Shown piece after piece: positions 32,660-41,352 of a stretch of DNA of 49,000 nt. Under the pieces are notes generated by a model that was not told the DNA's origin, searched no databases, and worked only from the letters and a program-made list of their open reading frames with translations. The stretch's first letter is position 1; each line of letters starts with the position of its first letter. This DNA is from Hyphomicrobiales bacterium (GTDB lineage: Bacteria > Pseudomonadota > Alphaproteobacteria > Rhizobiales > Rhizobiaceae), in NCBI GenBank assembly GCA_900470965.1, contig UCCS01000058.1:1-49000 (forward strand), written 5' to 3'. Position numbers and translations under genes: made by a program.

Positions 32660-33474
32660 GTATGATCGCCGAAAGCGCCAGAATCCATCCGATGGCCGTG
32701 GTCGAGGATGGCGCCACGATCGGCGAAGGCGTGGTGGTCGGCCCATTTTGCCATGTTGGCCCCAAGGTCACGCTTCACGACAATGTCGAACTGATCAGCC
32801 ATGTGGTTGTTCTCGGCATGACGACCGTCGGCGCCGGTACGCGTATATTTCCTTCGGCAGTCATCGGTGGCGACTCTCAAAGCGCACGTCACAGCGCCGT
32901 CGATACGTCGCTGATCATCGGCCGCAACTGCACTATTCGCGAGGGCGTTACGATGAACACCGGCACCGTCGAACATGGCGGTTCGACGGTAATTGGCGAC
33001 AACAGCCTTTTCCTGGCCTACTCGCATGTCGCCCATGATTGCCGGGTCGGCAACCATGTCATCATGTCGAACAATGTCATGCTGGCTGGCCATGTTTTCG
33101 TTGGCGATCACGCGATCATCAGCGGCGGCGCCGCAGTGCACCAGTTCACTCGGGTCGGCAAATATGCCTTTGTCGGCGGCCTCTCGGCCGTCAGCTACGA
33201 TGTGATTCCCTATGGTATGCTGAACGGCAATCCCGGCATTCTGAGCGGTCTCAACGTCGTCGGCATGACGCGCGCCGGCGTTGATCGTGCTGTCATTCAC
33301 ACCGTTCGACGTGCCTACAAGTCGATCTTCGAGGGTGCCGGTTCGATCCGCGAGAATGCCGCCCAAATTCGCGACGAATATGCCGATTGCGAGCAGGTGA
33401 TCGAGATCCTCGATTTCATCGCCGCCGAGAGCGATCGCGCGCTGTCTTCGCCGAGCCGGGGACAGAAGGGCTGA
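32656..33474 (+). CDS. lpxA: UDP-N-acetylglucosamine O-acyltransferase
   Basis: 272-aa LpxA, the first committed step of lipid A synthesis. N-terminal hexapeptide beta-helix beginning SARIHPMAVVEDGATIGEGVVVGPFCHVGP, with SHVAHDCRVGNHVIMSNNVMLAGHV holding the catalytic histidine (AHD, about 121), and the C-terminal helical domain (NVVGMTRAGVDRAVIHTVRRAYKSIF). The ATG overlaps the fabZ stop codon (ATGA). An ATG two codons in (MIAES) is an alternative start. Confidence 0.97.
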   Translation: MSMIAESARIHPMAVVEDGATIGEGVVVGPFCHVGPKVTLHDNVELISHVVVLGMTTVGAGTRIFPSAVIGGDSQSARHSAVDTSLIIGRNCTIREGVTMNTGTVEHGGSTVIGDNSLFLAYSHVAHDCRVGNHVIMSNNVMLAGHVFVGDHAIISGGAAVHQFTRVGKYAFVGGLSAVSYDVIPYGMLNGNPGILSGLNVVGMTRAGVDRAVIHTVRRAYKSIFEGAGSIRENAAQIRDEYADCEQVIEILDFIAAESDRALSSPSRGQKG

Positions 33475-33477
33475 TCT

Positions 33478-34359
33478 GTGGCTTCCGCTGGCGACACCGC
33501 TGAAGGCCGGCTGGCGATCATTGCCGGTGGCGGCCTTCTGCCGTCTTATGTTGCCGAAGCTGCACGTTCGGCCGGCGAAAATCCTGTTATCGTTATCCTG
33601 AAGGATGAGGGCGACCGTCGTTGGGACGGTTTCGACCACGCCACGATTGGTATCGGTGATTTCGCTTCGCTCGATCGGCTTTTCAAGCGGTATGGAGTGA
33701 GCCGTGTCGTCATGTCAGGCAGCGTCCGTCGTCGGCCGGAATGGCGCGAGGTACGGCCGACGCTACGCATTCTGACGAAGGTGCCCGCAGCCATCCGTAC
33801 GCTGCTTTCGGGGGGCGACGATACCGTTCTGAAGATGGTCATCAAGCTGATAGAAGGGCGAGGTCTGCGTGTTGTCGGCGCCCATGAGATTGCACCGGAC
33901 CTGCTGGCAACCGCAGGTCCGCTGGGCGCTGTGTCGCCCAATGAAGAGGATCGTCGTGATATAGAGCGCGCAGGCAGGGCGGCGGATGTGCTTGGCAGTC
34001 TGGATATCGGGCAGGGCGCCGTCTCGATCGGCGGGCGCGTCGTCGCTGTTGAGGGCGTTGAGGGCACGGACGGCATGCTTGACCGCGTGGCGAACCTCAG
34101 AGCAGCAGGCCGCATATCGCCGCGCCGGCGCGGTGTGCTGGTCAAGCTCAGTAAGCCGCAGCAGGATATTCGCGCCGACCTGCCGGCGATTGGTGTGTCC
34201 ACCGTGCTCAACGCCAAAGCCGCTGGGCTTGCAGGAGTGGCCGTCGAAGCCGGCCGGGCGCTGGTGCTTGATCGCGACGCACTCATTAAAGCGGCAGACG
34301 AAAACGGTCTTTTTGTCTGCGGTATCGACAAGGGCTTGCCGGGATGGGGGCTTCAATGA
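33478..34359 (+). CDS. lpxI: UDP-2,3-diacylglucosamine diphosphatase LpxI
   Basis: 293-aa LpxI, the alphaproteobacterial alternative to LpxH, cleaving UDP-2,3-diacylglucosamine to lipid X and UMP. The start is a GTG at 33478, 3 bp after the lpxA stop. Family segments: RLAIIAGGGLLPSYVAEAARSAGENPVIVIL, VVMSGSVRRRPEW, LSGGDDTVLKMVIKLIEGRGLRVVGAHEI, and the C-terminal catalytic region SKPQQDIRADLPAIGVSTVLNAKAAGLAGVAVEAGRALVLDRD. Its position between lpxA and lpxB supports the call. Overlaps lpxB by ATGA. Confidence 0.95.
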   Translation: MASAGDTAEGRLAIIAGGGLLPSYVAEAARSAGENPVIVILKDEGDRRWDGFDHATIGIGDFASLDRLFKRYGVSRVVMSGSVRRRPEWREVRPTLRILTKVPAAIRTLLSGGDDTVLKMVIKLIEGRGLRVVGAHEIAPDLLATAGPLGAVSPNEEDRRDIERAGRAADVLGSLDIGQGAVSIGGRVVAVEGVEGTDGMLDRVANLRAAGRISPRRRGVLVKLSKPQQDIRADLPAIGVSTVLNAKAAGLAGVAVEAGRALVLDRDALIKAADENGLFVCGIDKGLPGWGLQ

Positions 34360-35525
34360 GCGACAGACCGCTGAAGATTGCCGTCATAGCCGGCGAAGTC
34401 TCCGGCGATCTCTTAGGTGCCGATCTCATTGCCGCGCTAAAGAGGATCCATTCCGGGCCGATCGAACTCGTCGGCGTCGGCGGTGAGGGGTTGCAGAGCC
34501 AGGGATTGAAATCGCTCTTCGATTTCTCCGAGCTTTCCATCATGGGCATTACCCAGGTGCTGGCGAAGCTGCCGAAGCTCTGGTCTCTCATCCGGCAGAC
34601 GGTAGCGGCGATCATCGCGTCCAAACCCGATATCCTGCTCATCATCGACAGCCCGGACTTCACCCATCGCGTCGCCAAGCGCGTGCGCAAGGCGCTGCCG
34701 GACCTCCCAGTCGTCAACTATGTCTGTCCCAGTGTCTGGGCCTGGAAGGAATATCGCGCCCAGCGCATGCTCGCCTATGTCGACCATGTGCTGGCCGTAC
34801 TTCCTTTCGAGCCGGCGGTGATGCAGCGTCTCAACGGGCCGGCGACAACCTATGTGGGTCACCGTCTGGTTGCGGACGCAGCGCTCCTGGAGACCCGGCG
34901 CCTGCGCGCTGGCCGGCAGCCCGGCAACGGTGCGATCCTGCTTCTTCCCGGCTCGCGCTCCTCCGAGATCAAGAAGCTTCTGCCTTATTTCGAAGCCGCC
35001 GCCAATGAGTTCGTCGCCCGCAATGGACCGATACGCTTCATGCTGCCGACTGTGCCGCACAAGGAAGCGTTTGTGCGCGAAATGACGGCGGGATGGAAGA
35101 TAAAGCCGGAAATCGTTGTGGGTGCTAAAGCGAAATGGAAGGCCTTCGCCGAAGCCGATGCGGCCATGGCAGCGTCCGGCACGGTGATCCTGGAACTGGC
35201 GCTGGCTGATGTACCCGTCGTTTCCGCTTACAAGGTCGACTGGATCATGCGTATGCTGACGTCAGACATCAAGACTTGGAGCGGCGCACTGCCCAATCTG
35301 ATCGCCGACTACGCGGTCGTGCCGGAATATCTGAACGATATCGTTCGCGGCGCAAGCCTCGCGCGCTGGATGGAGAGGCTGTCAGCCGACACCTACCAGC
35401 TCAAGGCGATGAAGGAAGGCTACGAACTCATCTGGCAGCGCATGCAGACAGAAAAGCCGCCTGGAGAGCATGCAGCACAGATATTGCTCGATGTTCTAAC
35501 CAACAAAAAACCCGGCCATTCCTGA
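34356..35525 (+). CDS. lpxB: Lipid-A-disaccharide synthase
   Basis: 389-aa GT19 glycosyltransferase that joins lipid X with UDP-diacylglucosamine. The start at 34356 (MSDRPLKIAVIAGEVSGDLLGADLI) overlaps the lpxI stop; the longer frame at 34344 is unlikely. Family segments: FSELSIMGITQVLAKLPKL, IIDSPDFTHRVAKRVRK, VNYVCPSVWAWKEYRA, and ILLLPGSRSSEIKKLLP with EADAAMAASGTVILELALADVPVVSAYK. The terminator's left arm lies inside the final codons of this gene. Confidence 0.97.
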   Translation: MSDRPLKIAVIAGEVSGDLLGADLIAALKRIHSGPIELVGVGGEGLQSQGLKSLFDFSELSIMGITQVLAKLPKLWSLIRQTVAAIIASKPDILLIIDSPDFTHRVAKRVRKALPDLPVVNYVCPSVWAWKEYRAQRMLAYVDHVLAVLPFEPAVMQRLNGPATTYVGHRLVADAALLETRRLRAGRQPGNGAILLLPGSRSSEIKKLLPYFEAAANEFVARNGPIRFMLPTVPHKEAFVREMTAGWKIKPEIVVGAKAKWKAFAEADAAMAASGTVILELALADVPVVSAYKVDWIMRMLTSDIKTWSGALPNLIADYAVVPEYLNDIVRGASLARWMERLSADTYQLKAMKEGYELIWQRMQTEKPPGEHAAQILLDVLTNKKPGHS

Positions 35526-35536
35526 CCGGGTTTTCT
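35505..35536 (+). terminator. Bidirectional terminator between lpxB and gltA
   Basis: AAAACCCGG (35507-35515) pairs with CCGGGTTTT (35526-35534), with Ts following on the plus strand and, read the other way, a six-T run at 35505-35510. The left arm is within the last lpxB codons and the stop codon (35523-35525) lies in the loop. It sits between two converging units and can serve both. Confidence 0.88.
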
Positions 35537-35556
35537 TTTTGCTTCGAAGTCAGCGC

Positions 35557-36846
35557 TCAGCGCTTGGAAACCGGTACGTAGTCGCGCTTAGGTTCGCCGA
35601 TATAGAGCTGGCGCGGACGGCCGATGCGCTGTTCCGGATCCTCGATCATTTCGTTCCACTGTGCGATCCAGCCGACGGTACGAGCCAGAGCGAAGAGCAC
35701 GGTGAACATGGTCGTGGGGAAGCCCAGGGCCTTCAGCGTGATGCCGGAGTAGAAGTCGATGTTCGGGTAGAGCTTCTTCTCTATGAAGTATGAGTCGGTC
35801 AGAGCGATGCGCTCCAGCTCCATCGCGACTTCGAGAAGCGGATCGTCCTTGATGCCGAGTTCGCCGAGAACTTCATGCGTGGTCTTCTGCATGATCTTGG
35901 CGCGCGGATCGTAGTTCTTGTAGACGCGGTGACCAAAGCCCATCAGGCGGAACGGATCGTTCTTGTCTTTGGCGCGGGCGATATATTCCGGAATGCGATC
36001 GACAGTGCCGATTTCCGTCAGCATGTTGAGGGCTGCTTCGTTGGCGCCGCCGTGAGCGGGCCCCCAGAGGCAGGCGATGCCGGCGGCGATGCAGGCGAAC
36101 GGGTTCGCACCCGAGGAGCCGGCGAGACGGACCGTCGAGGTCGAGGCATTCTGCTCGTGATCGGCATGGAGGATGAAGATACGGTCCATGGCGCGTGCGA
36201 GCACCGGATTGACGACATATTCCTCGCAGGGAACGGCAAAGCACATGCGCAGGAAGTTGGAGGCGTAGTCCAGATCATTCTTCGGGTAAACGAAGGGCTG
36301 GCCGATATGGTACTTATAGGCCATCGCTGCGAGCGTCGGCATCTTGGCGATCATGCGCAGGCTGGCGACCATGCGCTGGTGCGGATCGGTGATATCGGTG
36401 GAGTCGTGATAGAAGGCCGAAAGCGCGCCGACGCAGCCGCACATGACGGCCATCGGATGGGCGTCGCGACGGAAGCCGGTGAAGAAGCGGCTCATCTGCT
36501 CATGCACCATGGTGTGGTGCGTGACACGATAGTCGAAGTCCTTCTTCTGGGCGGCGGTCGGCAATTCGCCGTAGAGCAGCAGGTAGCAGGCTTCCAGGAA
36601 GTCGCCATGCTCGGCAAGCTGCTCGATCGGGTAGCCGCGATGCAGCAGAACGCCTTCGTCGCCGTCGATGTAGGTGATCTTCGATTCACAGGATGCAGTC
36701 GACGTAAACCCGGGATCGTAGGTGAAGGAAGCCGTGTTCTTGTAGAGGGCACCGATGTCGATGACGTCGGGTCCAACCGTGCCTTTTCGCACGGCGAGAT
36801 CGACTGATTTGTCACCGATTTTGATTGTAGCGCTTTGATCCGTCAT
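35557..36846 (-). CDS. gltA: Citrate synthase
   Basis: 429-aa type II citrate synthase, condensing acetyl-CoA and oxaloacetate in the TCA cycle. Catalytic segments are seen: NASTSTVRLAGSSGANPFACIAAGIACLWGPAHGGANEA (histidine about 262 in the PAHGG segment) and MGFGHRVYKNYDPRA (histidine about 304). The N-terminal zinc-finger-like domain of Gram-negative enzymes is present (FTSTASCESKITYIDGDEGVLLHRGYPIEQLAEH). A GGAGG site precedes the ATG by 7 bases. Monocistronic, ending against lpxB. Confidence 0.98.
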   Translation of the reverse strand: MTDQSATIKIGDKSVDLAVRKGTVGPDVIDIGALYKNTASFTYDPGFTSTASCESKITYIDGDEGVLLHRGYPIEQLAEHGDFLEACYLLLYGELPTAAQKKDFDYRVTHHTMVHEQMSRFFTGFRRDAHPMAVMCGCVGALSAFYHDSTDITDPHQRMVASLRMIAKMPTLAAMAYKYHIGQPFVYPKNDLDYASNFLRMCFAVPCEEYVVNPVLARAMDRIFILHADHEQNASTSTVRLAGSSGANPFACIAAGIACLWGPAHGGANEAALNMLTEIGTVDRIPEYIARAKDKNDPFRLMGFGHRVYKNYDPRAKIMQKTTHEVLGELGIKDDPLLEVAMELERIALTDSYFIEKKLYPNIDFYSGITLKALGFPTTMFTVLFALARTVGWIAQWNEMIEDPEQRIGRPRQLYIGEPKRDYVPVSKR

Positions 36847-36910
36847 GCTGATCCTCCGGGGTGGCGGTGGCGCCGCAAAAGCGCCATAAGGGTTAAGCGT
36901 CCTAAGCGAT

Positions 36911-36939
36911 AGCTATATGATCGCGAAGCTAATGCCAAG
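36911..36939 (-). promoter_or_regulatory. Candidate promoter of gltA
   Basis: On the minus strand CTTGGC (36934-36939) is one base from the -35 consensus, followed after about 16-17 bases by the AT-rich CATATAGCT (36910-36918). It lies about 65 bases upstream of the gltA start. The rest of the 290-bp gltA/comEC gap shows no gene. Pattern match only. Confidence 0.35.
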
Positions 36940-37136
36940 TTACCGTGATGCCATTTTGTGCATCGCGGCATCATCTTTTAGGCAGTGCAGCGATGAGCTA
37001 AATGCATATCAGAACACCATGATTTGACTGGATTTTTTGCTCCCGCGAATTTTCCTCTTATTTCAATCGATTATTGTTTGCTCGTTTTGATTTCAGGTTG
37101 CATTCTGCCGGTATCCGGGGGCGGGTCCAGGCGATT

Positions 37137-39563
37137 ATGGCGGGGTTAGAGACAAGAGAACGACAAGAGCAATCCATTGATGAAAAGATGGATTTTGCTG
37201 GCATTGCCCCGCGCGCCATTGTGACGCAATCGGCTCGGACCCAGGTTGCGATCCCATTTCGATGGCGATTGGTGACTGTTGCGAAACGATACGTCGGGTC
37301 GTCGATGCGTATGGCCACCGAAGAGGCCGGCCACGGTCGCCTCATCCTCTTCTCTCCGGTCTTCCTTGGTGCAGGTGCCGCGACCTCGTTTCTGGCGGCC
37401 TCGGACTTTCCGGCCGTGTCGCTCGGTCTCTTCCTGCTTGTTCTCCTTATTGCCGTTGCGCTCTGCGGTTATGCCCGGACGAAACTGCAGGCGACGCTGC
37501 TTGCTCTACTTCTTTTTGCCGGTGGAATGCTCTCCGCGCAGATCGAAACATGGCGGGCAAAGACCCTGATCCTCGATTCAGCCGTAACGACAACGGTGAC
37601 CGGCCGGATCGAACGCCGAGAAGGCGATGACCAAGGGCGCTGGCGTTATATTCTTGACGTCACCGGTACGGATGCTCCTGAGATCAAGCGTCCGCCCGAA
37701 CGCATCTCCGTGCTGGTCCGCGGAGCCACCCAGCCGTTCGAACTCGGCGACGTCATCGAGGGCAGGGCACGTCTCACGCCTCCGGCGGGACCGGCGCTCC
37801 CCCACCTCAATGATTTTGCCTTCAGCGCCTATTTTGACGGCATCGGTGCCAACGGCTTCTTCTATGGAGTACCCAAGAGGGTTGCGGAACAGCCGGAGCG
37901 ATCGAACTCGGTCGGTGAGGCAATTCTGGAGTCGCTCTACCGCCTGAGAAGCGGCATCGGCGATCGGATTCGCTCCACACTACCCGGCGACACCGGGGCT
38001 TTTGCCGCCTCCCTTGTCACGGACGAGAGACGGGCGATCTCGGATGAAACGACAGAGGCGCTGCGGCAGTCCGGCCTTGCGCATATCATCGCGATCTCCG
38101 GCCTCAACATGGCGCTCTCCGCCGGCATCTTCTTTGTCGGCCTGCGCGTCATTCTCAGTCTTGTTCCCGGCATTGCCCAGGCATGGCCAACCAAGAAGAT
38201 CGCGGCGGCCGGTGCGCTCGCTGCGGTGACGGCCTACTATCTGATCTCGGGTTTTGCCGTCTCCGCCGAACGCGCCTTCATCATGATGGCGATTATGCTG
38301 GTTGCGGTCTTCTTCGACCGGCCGTCGATCAGTCTCAGAAACGTGGCGCTATCCGCTCTCGTGATCCTCGCGGTCTCGCCATCGGAGGTGCTGGGGCCGA
38401 GTTTCCAGATGTCCTTTGCCGCAACGCTTGCACTGGTCGCCGGCTACGACCTCTGGAAGGGGCGGCCGATGCGGGAGAATGCCTTTGCCAAGCTGCCGAT
38501 CATGAAGCCCTTCTTCATGGTTGGTGGCTTCTTCGGTGGCGTTTTCCTGACGTCGCTGATCGGTGGTTTCTCGACGGCGCTGTTTTCGATCGAGCATTTC
38601 CACCGGCTGACTGCCTATGGCCTGCCGGCAAATCTCGCGGCCATGCCGGTCATCACCTTCATCGTCATGCCGGCCGGGATGCTGGCAATGCTGCTGATGC
38701 CGTTTGGTCTGGACGGCTGGCTATGGCCGGTGGCAGGCTTCGGGCTTGATCTGGTGATCACCATCGCAAAGGCAGTAGCGAGGTGGGGCGGCAACATAGA
38801 TGTAGGCCGCTTGCCCGGCTGGTATTTCCCGACCGCCGTTTTCGGATTTCTGCTGCTGACCCTGCTCAGAACCCGGCTGCGGCACATGGGAACGGCAATT
38901 GTCGCGGTCTCGACGCTCGCTGTTGTCCTTCTTCCATCGGAGGCGATGCCCGATATCGCTATCTCCGAAGATGGCGGCCTGGTCGCTATAGTCGATGGAG
39001 AGGCGATGGCTTCGAACCGTGAAAAGCCGCCCGCCTTCATCTTCGAACAATGGCAGAGGGCCCTTGCCGTCGAAGAGCATCAGAAGCCAGTTATGCTTCA
39101 AGCTGCCAAGGCGCCCACTGCGCCTGATGGTCAAAGACTGCAACTGTCACCCGACCAACAGAATGAAGCCAGAGAGGCAATGAGACAGGCAGTCGCCATT
39201 AGCCCGCCGTCACGCTTCTCCTGCCTGAAGGGCGCCTGGTGCACCACTTTGCTCGTCAATGGAAAGAAACTGACCGTCATCGACAATGCTGCCTATCTCG
39301 GACCAGCCTGCGATACGGCTGATATTGTGGTGACCCCTGTCCGATTGCGCTTCGACCGCTGTCGTTCCGGCGCGCTGCTCTTTACCGGCGAGACGCTGCG
39401 CAAGACAGGTTCTGTCGAACTTCGATTCACCGATAAGGGAATTGAGGTCGCAACCGCATTCGACACATTGGGGCGACCCTGGATGCGCCACCGCGCCTAT
39501 GATTGGCGCAGTAACACATTCGCAGACGCCAATCTGTCACCGGTCAGTGATAGCGGCGAATGA
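37137..39563 (+). CDS. ComEC/Rec2 family DNA-uptake channel protein
   Basis: Polytopic inner-membrane protein related to ComEC, which moves single-stranded DNA into the cytoplasm in competent bacteria. About 808 aa from ATG 37137; the start is uncertain (37074 TTG and 37188 ATG are alternatives). N-terminal hydrophobic segments, a DUF4131/OB-like domain (about 150-250), then the competence domain with many helices and the family motifs TDERRAISDETTEALRQSGLAHIIAISGLNMALSAG and SFQMSFAATLALVAGYD. The C-terminal part (about 590-800) has the position of the metallo-beta-lactamase-like domain but lacks its HxHxDH motif. Its 3' end overlaps lexA by 20 bp on the other strand. Confidence 0.85.
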   Translation: MAGLETRERQEQSIDEKMDFAGIAPRAIVTQSARTQVAIPFRWRLVTVAKRYVGSSMRMATEEAGHGRLILFSPVFLGAGAATSFLAASDFPAVSLGLFLLVLLIAVALCGYARTKLQATLLALLLFAGGMLSAQIETWRAKTLILDSAVTTTVTGRIERREGDDQGRWRYILDVTGTDAPEIKRPPERISVLVRGATQPFELGDVIEGRARLTPPAGPALPHLNDFAFSAYFDGIGANGFFYGVPKRVAEQPERSNSVGEAILESLYRLRSGIGDRIRSTLPGDTGAFAASLVTDERRAISDETTEALRQSGLAHIIAISGLNMALSAGIFFVGLRVILSLVPGIAQAWPTKKIAAAGALAAVTAYYLISGFAVSAERAFIMMAIMLVAVFFDRPSISLRNVALSALVILAVSPSEVLGPSFQMSFAATLALVAGYDLWKGRPMRENAFAKLPIMKPFFMVGGFFGGVFLTSLIGGFSTALFSIEHFHRLTAYGLPANLAAMPVITFIVMPAGMLAMLLMPFGLDGWLWPVAGFGLDLVITIAKAVARWGGNIDVGRLPGWYFPTAVFGFLLLTLLRTRLRHMGTAIVAVSTLAVVLLPSEAMPDIAISEDGGLVAIVDGEAMASNREKPPAFIFEQWQRALAVEEHQKPVMLQAAKAPTAPDGQRLQLSPDQQNEAREAMRQAVAISPPSRFSCLKGAWCTTLLVNGKKLTVIDNAAYLGPACDTADIVVTPVRLRFDRCRSGALLFTGETLRKTGSVELRFTDKGIEVATAFDTLGRPWMRHRAYDWRSNTFADANLSPVSDSGE

Positions 39564-40269
39564 GGCCGACGAGCTTGCCCTGGACCTTGACGCGATCCGG
39601 CGGAAAGATGCGGGTCTCGTAAGCAGGGTTTGCTGCCTCGAGCGCAATCGATGCGCCCTTGCGGCGGAAACGCTTGAGCGTTGCTTCCTCGTCATCGACG
39701 AGCGCGACGACGATATCACCCGGATTGGCTGTGCTGCCATTGCGGATGATGACCGTGTCGCCATCGAAGATGCCGGCTTCGATCATCGAGTCGCCGCGAA
39801 CTTCCAGCGCATAATGTTCACCGGAGCCAAGCATATCGGCGGGAACGGTGATGTCATGCGTATTGTTCTGGATTGCCGAGATCGGAACACCGGCGGCGAT
39901 GCGGCCCATGACGGGAACGGAGACCGCATTGCCGTTATCGGCAGCGGGTGCTGGCTTCGCCGAGGCAGGAGGCGCCACGGGCTGGGGCTTGCCGAGGCTG
40001 CCCTCGATGACGCTCGGTGAAAAGCCGCGCCGAGGCTGCAGGCTCGGGCTGTAGGCTTCCGGCAGTTTGATGACTTCGAGCGCGCGCGCCCGGTTCGGAA
40101 GCCGGCGAATGAAGCCGCGTTCTTCGAGCGCCGTGATCAGCCGGTGAATACCGGATTTCGAGGCCAGATCCAGTGCGTCCTTCATCTCGTCGAAAGACGG
40201 TGGAACGCCTGACTCCTTCATCCTTTCATGAATGAAAAGAAGGAGTTCCTGTTGTTTGCGCGTGAGCAT
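39544..40269 (-). CDS. lexA: LexA repressor
   Basis: 241-aa SOS repressor. Winged helix N terminus (MLTRKQQELLLFIHERMKESGVPPSFDEMKDALDLASKSGIHRLITALEERGFI), long Pro/Ala linker (about 70-115), then the S24 autoprotease: cleavage site Ala126-Gly127 in RIAAGVPI, catalytic Ser161 in GDSMIEAGI, and Lys199 in EEATLKRF. All catalytic residues are intact. The ATG at 40269 has GGGGAGA a few bases upstream; the longer frame to 40320 covers the operator. Autoregulated through the box at 40314-40328. Confidence 0.97.
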   Translation of the reverse strand: MLTRKQQELLLFIHERMKESGVPPSFDEMKDALDLASKSGIHRLITALEERGFIRRLPNRARALEVIKLPEAYSPSLQPRRGFSPSVIEGSLGKPQPVAPPASAKPAPAADNGNAVSVPVMGRIAAGVPISAIQNNTHDITVPADMLGSGEHYALEVRGDSMIEAGIFDGDTVIIRNGSTANPGDIVVALVDDEEATLKRFRRKGASIALEAANPAYETRIFPPDRVKVQGKLVGLIRRYH

Positions 40270-40313
40270 GGCGTCTCCCCAGTCTTGAAACAAATCCAGA
40301 ACGGACACTATAT

Positions 40314-40328
40314 GTTCCATATGTGTTC
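40314..40328 (-). promoter_or_regulatory. LexA (SOS) box of lexA
   Basis: GTTC (40314-40317), seven bases, GTTC (40325-40328): an exact alphaproteobacterial LexA operator, 45 bases upstream of the lexA start codon, in the lexA/VOC divergent region. A further GAAC at 40299-40302 may extend it. It implies autoregulation and possible influence on the divergent VOC-kdsA unit. Confidence 0.85.
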
Positions 40329-40464
40329 CGCAAGTAGCTAAATTTTCGTAAAACTTCTGTTCAATCTGTCGAGAATTTGATTTTTATCGCCCTTAGGCCT
40401 GTCTGGCCTTGTTTCACGAGACCTGCTGAAGCACATCTCCTTGTCACTGCTGGGAGAAGAACCG

Positions 40465-41352
40465 ATGAGCCAAGACACGCTTCCGATCGATCATCTCGTT
40501 TTGCCGGTTACCGATATCGACCTTGCCCGCGAAAGGCTGGGCAAGCTGGGCTTTACCGTCGCGCCCGATGCCCGCCATCCCTTCGGCACGGAGAATGCCT
40601 GTGTTTTCTTTGCCGACAAAACCTATATCGAGCCGCTCGGTGTCGCGAGGGTCGAGGAGAGCGAGGTGACGGCACGTGAGGGCAATGTCTTCACGGCTCG
40701 CGATCAGGCTTTCCGCTTCCGCTGCGGCAGCGAGGGACTGTCCGCCATCGCCTTCGCCACCGCGGATGCAAAGCACGAACATGCTCGATTCGTGGAGGGC
40801 AGCATCAGTGCCGGTTCTGTGCTGCAGTTCGAACGCCCTGTGAAAATGCCGGATGGCACGGAGAGCATTGCCGGCTTCCGGCTCGCCTTCGCTGCCGACC
40901 TCCGGGCACCGGATTTCTTTCTCTTCGCTGTCGAGCGCATCAACCCGCTTCCTGCCGACCGCAACGTGCTGGAGACCCACGCCAATGGCGTGACAGGCAT
41001 TGCCGAGATCGCGCTCGCAGCCCCCGAGCCGACAGCCTTCGGCGACTTCGTTCGCTCGGCGGCAAAAGCCGCTTCTGCTGGCGATACGAGTTTCGGGCTG
41101 GAGGTGCTTACCGGAAACGCAAAGATCAGCCTGATGACCCCGCAGGGGCTGGAGGCCTATTTCGATCTGGCGACGCCGGATATCGATCGAGGCCTGCGCG
41201 GCCGGGCAATCCTCTTTGCGGTTGGCGATCTGGCCGTGACAGAAGCGCATTTGGCTGCTAACGGGGTGACCTACACACGCAAGGGCAACCGTATTCTGGT
41301 GAAGCCCGCGCCCGGCCAGGGCGTGCCCTTCGCTTTCGAGGAAACATCATGA
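40465..41352 (+). CDS. VOC family protein (glyoxalase-like domain)
   Basis: 295-aa protein of the vicinal oxygen chelate superfamily, glyoxalase-like group. The start IDHLVLPVTDIDLARERLGKLGFTVAPDARHPFGTENACVFFADKTYIEPLGV is characteristic (His-initiated metal-binding strand, and the terminal glutamate in YIEPLG); a second related half follows (about 130-295). It may be a metal-dependent lyase or isomerase; the substrate is unknown. GGGAGAAG precedes the ATG at 40465. Its stop overlaps the kdsA ATG (ATGA), so the two are coupled, though no shared pathway is evident. Confidence 0.83.
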   Translation: MSQDTLPIDHLVLPVTDIDLARERLGKLGFTVAPDARHPFGTENACVFFADKTYIEPLGVARVEESEVTAREGNVFTARDQAFRFRCGSEGLSAIAFATADAKHEHARFVEGSISAGSVLQFERPVKMPDGTESIAGFRLAFAADLRAPDFFLFAVERINPLPADRNVLETHANGVTGIAEIALAAPEPTAFGDFVRSAAKAASAGDTSFGLEVLTGNAKISLMTPQGLEAYFDLATPDIDRGLRGRAILFAVGDLAVTEAHLAANGVTYTRKGNRILVKPAPGQGVPFAFEETS

